Shown here one piece after another: positions 1-10,568 of a stretch of 64,000 bases of DNA. The position numbers were made by a program, and so were the translations under genes. The notes under the pieces were generated by a model. The model had not been told where the DNA came from. It searched no databases and saw only the letters and a program-made list of their open reading frames with translations. Position 1 is the stretch's first letter. The number at the start of each line of letters is the position of its first letter. Source of the stretch: Styela clava (taxonomy: Eukaryota > Chordata > Ascidiacea > Stolidobranchia > Styelidae); assembly GCF_964204865.1 (NCBI RefSeq), contig NC_135250.1, forward strand, positions 20,203,395 to 20,267,394, written 5' to 3'.

Positions 1-605
1 CTACTTCTATAAACTTTCGCCATTTCAGTGACCTAATCTTCAAACACTTTATAAATGTATGAAGCAATCTGTTGTTAAAGTGTTCATCAAACGCGCTTCG
101 TGTATGGAATTTCAAGTATAATGTAAGTATGACTGCCTAATTTTCTATCATTTTCTGTGTAATTTACGCTCAAATCACGAATAGTTCAGCTTAGTTAATA
201 TAAATAAACTATCTGAAAACTTCCCCAATCACTTATTGACAGAAGTCTTTCTGTTGTATCGTAAGTTATTTTTTTTTAGCTTGTAGCTTCTGTGCGATAG
301 CTAAGGTTGAAATAGTCGTTGCCGAATCAATGTTGAGCTGTTATTGTGCTCGGGACCGCGTATTTCAAGGTTCGTATTAATTTATTTTACGAACTTTCCG
401 ATTTTAGACATGTCCTATTCATCTTTGCCCGTTATGGAAATTTGATATAGACATCAAAAGATTTATTTTGAGATTAATGCAAAACTATCAAAGACCCTTC
501 CCTCTCTTGTCCGAAAGAATTTCTAAGCTACGGGTCGCAACAGTTACAAATTACTGTCGAAAATTGGTAATTGGCTTAACATCCCGTTAAATTTAATATT
601 TTATT

Positions 606-1130
606 GAACACGAAGTGGCAATATAGATCGTTTTGATATTGTAATGTTGTTTTTATTAGTTGTCTTGTTATGGTTGTGAGAAAATAGTTTTTTTCCTCAA
701 CTACCATACTGAACAAATTGCTCCAAAATATGCAGTGTTTGGAGATTGGTTGAAGGGAATATGTTGGTGTTAGAATTTTTTTTGATTTCGTTGTTGTTTT
801 AAATGGCCTTTCTTTCTGATTACTAGACAAAATGCTTTGATAGTTTTAGTTGTTGCTAAAATGCTATTACTTTTATATTTATTTCAAAAATTTCTGTGTG
901 CTCTGTGGGAATTGCTTCTCACTAGGTAATGGCGTCATCAAAATTATAAATCGCGCATCTTGTGGTGGTTCCGCGTTTGTTTTCGTTGCGATGTCGTGCT
1001 CACAAGAAGTCGAGGAGACCACAATTTCGCACCGGTACTGTGAAAGATTAGATACCCGTAGGCCTACTATTTTGTTTTGGCTTTCGTGTCCATGTATTTG
1101 AGCATTGCTTCTTTGTTTTATAAATTGTCG
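606..1130 (+). repeat. Dispersed non-coding repeat, copy A
   Basis: This stretch aligns by eye with 1990-2405. Shared landmarks, in order, are a start near GAACACGAAG, a TTGTTATGGTTGTGAGAAAA-like block, a TTTCAAAAATT block, a GTCATCAAAA block and a GGCTTTCGTGTCCATGTATT block. A reverse-orientation copy lies at 29070-29470 and a shorter one at 42355-42560. Short open frames inside it are not conserved between copies, so I treat it as non-coding. The class is not clear: no terminal inverted repeats or A-tail are obvious. Confidence 0.55.
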
Positions 1131-1837
1131 TCCTGGTATAAAATTCTGTACTTCAAGTAGGTCGAAATGAGTATATAAAAGTATGAAAATCGATTTTCAA
1201 TTGGAACGTAATATATATGTGCGGAATTTCGACTAACAAAAACCCTAACAAAAATTTTTCTAATCGTCAATACTATGGTAACACTTTAAAAAAGGTGTAA
1301 GCAGCCGGGTATAAACTTATTTTGGAATGATATGTATTGGTACTACGGTTGCATTTAATTGAAGGTTGACAATTAATAAATTTTAGTATGTACTCTGTGT
1401 TCTCCGATTCGAATTCATGATCTTAATCTGTGTTTTGTTCATCATTTTGCTACAGACTTTCATTTCCATTTCAATATTATTTCGATAATAAAGAAAATAT
1501 CCGAGGCAATGCCAATAAATAACATGACACGAACGAAGGTAAAACATAACAGTTGTATCACCCCTCTCAGCATAATGCTGGTTATCACATGAAACAGGTT
1601 TGTTTCCAATGGAGACAAGCAATATATCTGATTTTATAAATTGCTCATCCGCCATTCCAATTTTACATAATAAAATTGAGGATAAGAATATATAATATAT
1701 ATCTTATATAATATATAAGATTTTTTTCTGTAGGTCTGAATAATATATATATATAGCTGTGTGTTATAACTCCCCAATTAATCGTAATTGGAAACAATAC
1801 AATTAATCGTAATTGTATTAATTAATTTAATTTTTAG

Positions 1838-4800
1838 AAATTGGAAGACTATGCAGTGTCGTGCCACAAGGAAAAATATCATGGGAAGATATGTAGGGTT
1901 GAATTGATGGGAGCATGCGCTCGACTAACAGGTATGAAGATGAAACCCGTATTTTATCCGCAATTTTGCAATGAATGCTATTATTCATTGTTTGTTGGAC
2001 ACAAAGCGGACATATGAATCGTTTTGTTATTATGTTGTTGTCCTTGTTATTATTTTTTCTTATATTTGTTATGAAAAATCGCTTTTCTGATTAACTACTG
2101 GACCGATTGCCGGAAACTGAAAAACCAATGAAAATTTTCAGTGGTTTAAGATTGTATTTTTTGCTGAAAGGTTACTACTACTTTTATACATTTCAAAAAT
2201 TCCTTTGGGCTAAATGGAATTCGTTTTTTGTGTGCGATGACGTCATCAAAAAATTTCCCGCCTTGTGACTGTTTCGCTTCCGAGTTAGTTGTGAAGATTG
2301 CCGTACCGATAGTCTATTGTGACAGATTCGCGTACCTGTACTACTTCGATCCGGCTTTCGTATCCATATATTTGAGAATCATTCTCTTGTTTTTGTCTTA
2401 GTCTTGTCTTGTCGGCCCATTAGTTGCAGCATGAAAATATCAACAACAACAGCAATAACCCCAACAACAACGATAAGAAATTGACAATACAATCCAGATC
2501 CATTTAGTGATAAAAGTTCATCCATTTCGTTAGTTAAGTTGAGTTGTGTCACTTCTATAACACAATTCCAGCATTAATGTATTCAACAGATTCGTTTTAT
2601 ATGAAACGATAACACATCGTGTATAAACACTTTTTTATTCTCTATACCATGGTTCCCAACCGCCGGTCTGAGAAGCTTTTTTGCCGGTCCGCGAGAAATT
2701 TCGTTGTTTTGTTGTTTTTATGCAGTCTCAATCGCTTTACCGTAGACAAAGTTGCGTTGGCTCATTACGCAATTCTCTTCCTCCGTCATATTGCGATGTC
2801 TTTCGAGACATGTTGGCGCCGTCTTACGCGACATCTTGGCGCCGATCAATTACACTTTTCGCTTTTTCGGCTCCGATTCATCGCGAATGCGCTCCATCAA
2901 ATCTCGCAAAATTGAAAAGCAAAAAAATCGGCTTGCTGCGGCTGTTCTGCGTGCTTTTCCTGATTAATATGACCATCCATATAAAACGTAATGCATATCT
3001 CCTTGTTTAAACCAGAAAACTGTCAAGAACAGTATAATGTTCCAGTAAGACCCCACAGGTGGTCAAGACGCGCAAAAAAGCATAGGCCGCAGAGATCTTT
3101 TCCAGACACCGTAGATTTTGAGCCTGTTGCCAAGTTATCGACGACTTTGTCATTGTAATGTAAATTCATTTCGTTTGAGGCGTCGATCAACTGCAGAGGG
3201 ATTAATATGATAAACCCAATGAAAAAGAAAAGGCTTGATTAAAATAGCAATTCTACTTTAAAGTCCAGATTAAAAAAGTATTACTTATCACAATTTTCCA
3301 TGATAACGAATCCCCATCGCCAAGTAATCGAGCAATCAAACTGTTGTCCGTCTTTTCAGCCAGTTACTGCGTTATGCGAAAAAACATTTTCACTAGAATT
3401 ATCACTAGATTCAATTAAAACGAAGCAAAGAAATCGACTGCACGCGGCTGCAGAGCTACGTGTTGCAAAAACTTCTTTGAGGCCTCGTTTGCAATCTTAT
3501 ATTGGAAACGAAACAGCAGCAAAATTTTCACACGAGTTAATTGTGCATGTCTTTAATGAGAGATATTTTATGCGTGCATTTCATTGCATCCTATTACGAA
3601 AATAGATGTTATTCTTTTCTTTTCCGGCCATTTCAATTTTTTGCCGGTCCGCGAGTAGGCTACATTTAATCTAATTTTACCGGTCCGCCAGGGTAGAAAG
3701 GTTGGGAACCGCTGCTCTATACCCTTGGCCTGGTTTCAGTCCATTTAGCTCTGATCAATTACGGAGTATATCAATAATATGGAGCCTGTTTTATTGATGC
3801 TTACCCACGTGCTCAGTAACAAAATATTGGATCCATGGACAGATACTTAAGACCTAGGTGGAAACACTTTAATTCTGGCAGACGTCAGACATTTTTTCAT
3901 TGTTTAGGAAAACATCAATTAACGTCCAGCCTTATTTTATGGTCCAAATGTAAAACACCTGAGCTTGCCATCTCAACTCAGTGTGACCCCGCTAGATTTA
4001 ATATTAATCACCGAAACTCCGGTTGCGTGATAAAATTTTATGTTTGATAAAACATAATAAACGCTCAATTTAATAATGCTCGCACCGTGAGTTTGGAATG
4101 GAAATTTATACGGCATTTTTCGTACGCTTTTCTATAATTTATGTATATTTTACTACAGGATTTTGAGGAACGTCTTCGCCATGAAATAGAAGAGAAACAA
4201 AGTAAGTACAAATATGTTTTCTAATCGTTTCTTGCCCCATTCAAACGCACTAAGAAGTATCGTGAAAAATTTGATAAAATGGAGATTTTGTATTTCAATA
4301 TTGATCGGATCGGATTCCAAATTATTGTATACGATTTGAATGGAGATTTGGCTTATTTTTATTTATTAATCAGGCCATCTTTCCAATTGGCAATTTTAGC
4401 ATCCCTATAAAGCAGAAATTGTCAACTTCTTTTAGGGAAATCATAACTTTTCGATTTAATCTGTAGCTGCAAACATTTGTATTTGTTTCCACTCCCAAAT
4501 TTATTCTCGATAATTATTACATCATATATATTTGTATTAACATACATACCGTATCTATAATGTCGTTTCAAGTATGTATTAAGATAAATATTTTCGAACA
4601 AAATCACGAATTCAATACTGTCTTCTGGCTTTCAAATTTAAATAGACGTTTTTAATTCATTGCCGCCATTTTCATCTGGTCGATTTTTTTCCTGCTAAAA
4701 TGTGTTTCCACACTGGCCATCCATGATCCTCTCGTCATCCTTTTTCATTTTGTTCCCAATGATTCGTGTGATTTTCCAATGTAACAAGAATATGTACTGC

Positions 4801-5037
4801 CGCACAGAGATTTGCCTCCAACTCTTAGTGAAATAATTTAAGCAAAACCGACATAGACCAAGGGTTACCTCAAATAAAACATTGATATTTTTGGTTGGGA
4901 TTACACAACAAGACTCTAAATTTTGTGCTCTATAATTAGGTGCCCGGAGACAACAGAATTACTGCGACAAGAAGACGATGCCTCAGAAGAATTTATTTTT
5001 GATTCACATATTGTTTACTGCTTTCGTATTGGTTTAA
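1838..5037 (+). CDS. Candidate 3' exons of an unrecognised tail-anchored protein (partial)
   Basis: Three plus-strand blocks look like linked exons: 1838-1948 (or 1838-1931), 4159-4201 and 4940-5037. Each follows an AG acceptor. The first reads KLEDYAVSCHKEKYHGKICR and continues to LMGACARLTG; the second reads DFEERLRHEIEEKQ and looks like charged helix or coiled coil. The third ends in the hydrophobic run NLFLIHILFTAFVLV followed by a stop, as in a C-terminal membrane anchor. Joining is in frame if the first exon uses the weak donor CCC|gtattt at 1948. The better donor CAG|gtatga at 1931 would need another exon. A transposon (2648-3714) sits in the first intron. Upstream exons would lie left of the window. 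I do not recognise the family; the blocks could also be chance open frames. Confidence 0.33.
1990..2405 (+). repeat. Dispersed non-coding repeat, copy B
   Basis: Second copy of the repeat at 606-1130, same orientation. It includes the motif ACTACTGGACCGATTGCCGG and a GATGACGTCATCAAAA block, which also appear, reverse-complemented, at 29070-29470. It lies in the putative first intron of the candidate gene at 1838-5037. Confidence 0.55.
2648..3714. mobile_element. hAT-type non-autonomous element, 1,067 bp, exact TSD
   Basis: Terminal inverted repeats CATGGTTCCCAACC (left) and CAGCGGTTCCCAACC (right, reverse complement) are flanked by an exact 8-bp duplication CTCTATAC at 2640-2647 and 3715-3722. 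The 8-bp target duplication and CAG-type ends fit the hAT superfamily. CCGGTCCGCGAG is repeated near both ends. No transposase is recognisable, so it depends on an element elsewhere. Confidence 0.85.
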
Positions 5038-5901
5038 TTTTTTTGTGTTGTCACGCGTTCGCGGCTCGCTTATTTTGGCTAAATGCAAAGAGCCGCGGAT
5101 GCTGTAGCGCGTAGTTCTGAATCCTTACAATTGTGTCTTGTGTCGAAATTTGAAAACGACTCCAGCCTTAGAGAATTTCAACTTCCGCATTCAGCTTCCA
5201 TCTCCCGAAGACCGAATTTGGAGGTGCTTATGCTTTTGCAGCGGTGCGAATTCACGGATAGGTTTGTGAAACCTTGCGAAGATTCCATATGTGCTGCAAA
5301 TCAAATATGAACCATAATATGATGGCGACAGTAAAGGACTTTATTTCCAAACACAGACCAACAAAAAAACACGTACGATTTTAACACCATAGCCTGACCG
5401 GAACAGAATTACACGACAAAAAAGGGTCCCGTTGTAACCTGAAAAAGCAAAAATATAGTCTGTCTGACGACCCATGGGAAAGTAGAGACAGAAGCCTCAA
5501 CCTCGCAAATTCTAGCACATTACAAAGTATATTTATATCACGAAAGCAATCAAGTATATATACAAACAACTTCAATTCCAACCACAAAATTCTTGTTTCC
5601 GCGAAACGAATGAAATTGAGGTGCAGACTGGGGCTTTTCACAGAATTTTTCTGTAAATATTCTCTGGCAATCTCTAACTATTAGTAAATCCCGTCGCTTC
5701 AGAAATGGCACGACAATGCTTGTTCCTAGCGGCAAAACTCAATAATTTATAGCAAGAGGGACAAAAATTGGGCAACAAGTACCGAACCAACCACCTATCT
5801 CTCAAACAGTCTTATATCCACATGACATCAACACTCAGCAACTCGAGCAACGAACGGGACAGTTACACTTCGAACAAACTAGTCTGTCACAACTATAGGA
5901 T
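5038..5901. other. No gene seen
   Basis: Short open frames occur on both strands, but I see no splice-linked exons or family motifs. The sequence has no clear terminal repeats of its own. Confidence 0.4.
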
Positions 5902-6359
5902 CGGGGGCCCCATTCGCCAAACTTCGTAAAAAGCCTCGTTAACGAGCGCGTAACCTTGTCTCACAAAAACGCAGTTACGAAATCTCGTTAAGTTCGATTC
6001 ACAAAACATCTCGTAAAAACTTTACGCACGGTCACGCAAGTTCTCTCGAAATCTAACGCACGGTCGTCGAACAAAAACCACTGTATATCTATCTCTCAAT
6101 GGTATCAGTCACTGCCGCTAGCCACCCTGAGCGGACAAGCTCATTTTGCGACGATCTTTAGGGTTTCCCTGTTTACAGACTGTGTTTTAAAATTTGGGTC
6201 ATATAGCAGTATATGGATATATGAAATAAATGCTGGAGTACATATTGTGAACTACTTCTGTGACCGACAATAAAATAGATGAATGAATGAAATCCCATAT
6301 TTGATGGTAGTACGCTGTTAGTTGGCATATATATATAGGTGGGTCCACAGCTACTAGAC

Positions 6360-7256
6360 CAGCGTTTCCGCATCTTCGAAGTGTTCCGTGGAAAAGGAAT
6401 AAAAAAAACCGTCTTAAATAGTCGCCATGGAGATCTATGGCAGGGCTTCCCAAACTAGGGGCCGCTAAACGAATATTAAGGGCCGCAAAGAGAACACCAA
6501 CTTTACAAAACATCAAAATCGCATATTTCGAACAGTTTACCATTATTAACGAGGACAAGGGCCGCGAAAATTTTTAATATATATATATATATATGTATTA
6601 AAAGGTTCGCGAGCTCAAAAGTTTGGGAAGCCCTGATCCATGGAACGTGAAGTTGTCACCCAACTGACCGTTCAATATCGCGTCACCATCGGCTTAAATC
6701 GTACTAACTGGAGAGGGACAGTGGCATTTTCGATAACTGTCGGCCTAGCTTTTTGACTGTTTAGTTCATTATAAAGTTTACAGCAATCATTTTGATTTTG
6801 CTATAGGCAAATGAGTAGACCTAAAGAATAAAGGCAAAGGGTCAACTCTTCCTCCTCCATCTCTGCCTGGTTTTTCTTTGAAATGCTGAAAAAATTACTC
6901 ATTTTCGCTAAACTCTATTAGGTAGATAAATGCAGCGAAATTGCAGCAAGTACTTCTATCTCCATTAGACGTAACATTAGAGGCAAACACTACGTAATGA
7001 GGAGTAAACGACATAGAATGGTAAGTGAATTTATTGATTCCTATACACACCATTTAAATTAAGAAACAATAAAACATTAATAATAAATGCAACATGTAAA
7101 ATATTCAATTCTATTTTAAGTATTTTAACACAATTCTGTTAGCTGCGCATTTGACAACCTTTTCTTTATCAATTTTACCCTTTTATTTTTTGGTGTTCCG
7201 CGAGGCGAGATAAAAAGTGGAGGTGTTCCGTGGCCGAAAAAGTTTGGGAAACGCGG
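6360..7256. mobile_element. hAT-like element nested in the 5902-7747 element
   Basis: The ends CAGCGTTTCC and, from the right, CCGCGTTTCC are inverted repeats. Flanks TACTAGAC (6352-6359) and TGCTAGAC (7257-7264) match at 7 of 8 positions and are read as an 8-bp target duplication. GTGTTCCGTGG occurs near both ends in opposite orientation. No transposase frame is seen. Confidence 0.65.
6441..6635. mobile_element. Small hAT MITE nested inside 6360-7256
   Basis: Terminal inverted repeats CAGGGCTTCCCAAAC bound 195 bp. Flanks are ATCTATGG (6433-6440) and ATCCATGG (6636-6643), an 8-bp duplication with one mismatch. The inner sequence has GGGGCCGC and GGGCCGC blocks typical of this CAGGGG/CAGGGC MITE group. 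It is the youngest layer of the nest. Confidence 0.8.
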
Positions 7257-7759
7257 TGCTAGACTACAGTCACTCTTACCTAAGTAAGGCATTTAAGGAT
7301 TTTTGATACCAATTTTTCATGAAGTATGCAAACACCACAGCATTTGTTGGGGTGCATATGGCACATACTTGTCTTAGGCCAGTAAGGTATTGGACATGTA
7401 TCCCGTCTTAGTTATACCGTTTAGTTATAATTATGTAGATACTGTTACAAGTAAACACACATACATTTCAACCTGAATTCATGCTAAGAACATGCCGAAC
7501 TACTGTTAACGAGCAAAATTTTCCCCCGTTAGTTTGCGAGCACTCCGGCGCCTTAAAGAACTTTCGTTAATACCGATTCTCGGTAAAATGAGAGAAGAAA
7601 GCACTTTACGAGACGTCTATTTTGGCTCGCAAAAAATTCTCTCGAATATTAACGATACTTCGAAAATACCACTTTTGCCTTTCACGAGAAAGTGGGTGCT
7701 TAACTAACACGTTAAACGATAAAGAAGTTTGGCGAATGGCGCCCCTGAATTGATTAGAT

Positions 7760-7830
7760 CAGGGGTGACAAACTCGAGGGCCGCATGAGATCTCCCAATG
7801 CGGCCCTCGAACGCTTTACATTTTTTAAAC
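7760..7830. mobile_element. Left end of a CAGGGGTGACAAACT-type hAT element
   Basis: CAGGGGTGACAAACTCGAGGG is followed by an inverted CGAGGGCCGCATG / CATTGGGAG-CGGCCCTCGA pair, as in hAT sub-termini. I found no matching right end before 9.4 kb, so the element is truncated or diverged. Confidence 0.4.
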
Positions 7831-9434
7831 CTTTCAGAGAGGAATTGATTCACACAAAAAATGACAATTTACTGAAAGTAGTTGGAAAATTAAAGTTTTT
7901 TTTCGTTTCCAATTTTACCCAATTATGGATACACCTCAAGCTAGCAAAAGAATACTTACTTGAAACGCAAAGTACATGGAGAAGGTGGCATTTTCGAAGA
8001 AAAATGGGAGTTGCAATATTTCTGCATTTCTCAAAATTTGTCACATTTACTCCGTACAATGAATGAAAGAATACAAACAACATTATCATAGCTCATCAGC
8101 AGTCAATATGACGAATTTATAGATCAACTTCAAACAGAAACTTTTTATGTGTTTGTATATTATTATAATTATACAATCACCTAGTTGCTAAAAATCAATA
8201 TCAATCATAACTCAAGCGGTTCTATACCACGTAATGGTAGGAGATGTGACGGGAAATGTCTGGTCCGAAAAGTCATTTGTTTGTTTACTGATCTATACAT
8301 GAAATGATAAGCGTAATATTTTTGCATCACTGAAATAAATCGAACATTCTCAACGATCCAGATTAATCGATGATCTTGTGACCTCGTTAATTAGAGTTGA
8401 TACTGCGAAATCATTTCATCCTGTTTTTCATAAGCTGTTGACGCAAAAGAGACGCCAAACGTCGGGGCATATTTAAATGATGAAACATTGAGTTTATTCA
8501 GAATTACTAATAATAACAAGAACCCATAGGACCCACAACAAGTTTTGAAATAAATAAAAGAGCGATGTTCAAATATATAAACATGAAAGTCAAAAGAAAG
8601 CAGTAGAGTCCGTTACCTCTTTACGGTACCTTACATATATATAGTCTGGTACAGTCAGCACGAGAGAGGTCGCAGACCCGCTACGAACAATTTTATTAAT
8701 TTTGAAGTGTTCATAAGACAGCACATGTCATAGAGGTAGAGCATACGGAAAGTTTTATAATAAATCTAAATTAAAAATACAATCTTTAATCACTGAAAAT
8801 GTCGAGCGATCCAGTAGTGATTTTTTCACAACAACGTGAAGGAAATTACTGACAACATAATAACAAATCAATCCATATGTACATTCCGTGTCTGAGTCGC
8901 ATGGCTTTCGTTTTTACTATATACGTATTGAGGAGGTCAAGGATGGCATTTTCGGTATTGTGATTCTACAAGCTTGTTTACGTTTTTTCCCTAAAGCGAT
9001 TATGATGAATTAGTAACGTGGGGTGAATACGCTTGTCACAAGGCTTCTTTGTCTAAGACTGCTGTCTTGATATTAGCGTTGTATTTATAACGTGCTGAAT
9101 TGAGTTATAAATTTTGGGATCAAGATTTTTTTCCACGTTCATTTCCATCCGTAAACTATGACCCATCAATTGCACCCAGTATGCTTCACCCATGGACGTC
9201 GACATTGCATCGATGAAATCTCCTCCCACAGACATTTGCATTGTTGTTAATTATATCATATAGGTATTAAAAATCAAATCATATTTACAAATAATAAATA
9301 TAATCCTGATTAGGTTTTTTATTCACATTACGAACAGGGACCATTGTACCAAAATAATCTTTGTTGTCGTATTTTTTTTTATCAACGCCGTAACACAGAA
9401 GTACTATAATCATGAATAGTAAATCCCAGTATAC
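7831..9434. other. No supported gene; one weak minus-strand open frame
   Basis: The minus-strand frame at 9053-9241 (62 codons, beginning MQMSVGGDFIDAMSTSMGEA) has protein-like composition. It lacks a family match, a convincing splice acceptor or a poly(A) signal. It could be a terminal exon of an unseen gene or chance. The rest shows nothing I can support. Confidence 0.3.
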
Positions 9435-10238
9435 CAGCGGTTCCAAAACTATGAGTCACGAGAGGGTCGCAAAAGGAATCTTAGTGGGTCGTGAAAAGAT
9501 GTAGAAAGCTTTGATTAATTATACTGGTTATTAGGATCGGTGGCGACTCGAATACGTAAATCTTCAAACAATAAAAAAAAATTAAATTGAATTTAAGTTC
9601 TAATCTGTGAAAGTTTCCTTTTTACAATCTTCTCAAAGGAACAAAATTTTGCTACACAAAGAATGGCCATGTGGCTTTTTTTAGGCATGGCAGTTTGGTA
9701 CACTGTACAGCACTTCATATCGTGTTTCTCTGAAATTTAGACAGGATTTAGATTTATTTTCTTTCGAAGAATAACACAATGTTTTTTTTTGGAAGAGGTC
9801 TTTTGTGTTCATACATTAAAAATAAAATTACATTTGTGGAAAAGCACGGGATTTTTTAATAAACATTATACAAAAACCGACATCCATTGTTTTTATTTGT
9901 ATTTCCTATAAAAAAATTTAGTGACAAATATCATAATCGTGATATCACACAATCTTGAATAGTGGTGTGATCTCCACCTTACCTCAGGTTATTGAACCTT
10001 TCTTCTCCCACACATTTTAAATTTATTTTAGGGGGGGGGGGGGTATTTAAAATCATTTTTAAAATACAAATTAGGTCTTATTTTCAGGTCAGGTCTTATT
10101 TTCGAGAAAAGACGATAGTTTTGCGATGATTAGCCATTGCTGTGTTTTGTGTTATGTCATAAAAATTAAATGGGTCGCCATAAGCTATGGTAATAAATAG
10201 CGGGTCCCAACTCTAAAAAGTTTGGGAACCATGCACTG
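9435..10238. mobile_element. hAT-type element, 804 bp, exact TSD
   Basis: The ends CAGCGGTTCCAAAAC and, from the right, CAGTGCATGGTTCCCAAAC are flanked by exact 8-bp copies of CAGTATAC (9427-9434 and 10239-10246). GGGTCGC blocks lie inside both ends. It contains a G-run near 10031. No transposase is seen. Confidence 0.85.
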
Positions 10239-10568
10239 CAGTATACAAATAATAGAAGTAACATAAGGGCTGCTTATGGTGTTTGTTTAATACACGCTGA
10301 CGATTAAACCGTATAAAATGAATTGTATTTTCGTCATGAATTGTACTAAAAATAAAATATTGCATACGAAAAACTGGGCTATAAAAACTGGTAGGAAGGG
10401 AAAACACAGCGAACGAGGAATTACCTAGATCCAGATGAAGCCGAACTATTCATCGGTCCATTTTGTGTTCAATAGCAGCGAAGAAATGATTCGAGACTAA
10501 CCACGATGCTCTATCATCGTTTTCATTTTGGACAAATAACATCCCAAAATAATTAATATATTTAAATA

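Larger units (their letters stand above)
5902..7747. mobile_element. Outer inverted-repeat element of a three-level nest
   Basis: The left end CGGGGGCCCCATTCGCCAAA and the right end, reverse-complemented, CAGGGGCGCCATTCGCCAAA, form terminal inverted repeats. The sub-terminal sequence (5920-6100 and 7500-7740) is rich in TTAACGAG, CGTAAA and TCTCG-type words on both sides. I could not define a target-site duplication, so the superfamily is open. Two further elements lie inside it (6360-7256 and 6441-6635). Confidence 0.65.

Noticed and set aside
1-122. Left-edge plus-strand exon ending at a gtaagt donor
   Set aside because: No frame is open across it from the apparent acceptor; at most it is untranslated.
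2619-3010. Three overlapping plus-strand frames
   Set aside because: They lie inside the non-autonomous element 2648-3714 and show no transposase motifs.
6199-6558. 119-codon minus-strand frame
   Set aside because: It spans two nested transposons, so it is a chance frame across insertions.
10025-10045. Poly-G tract as a regulatory element
   Set aside because: It is inside a transposon and is simple sequence only.
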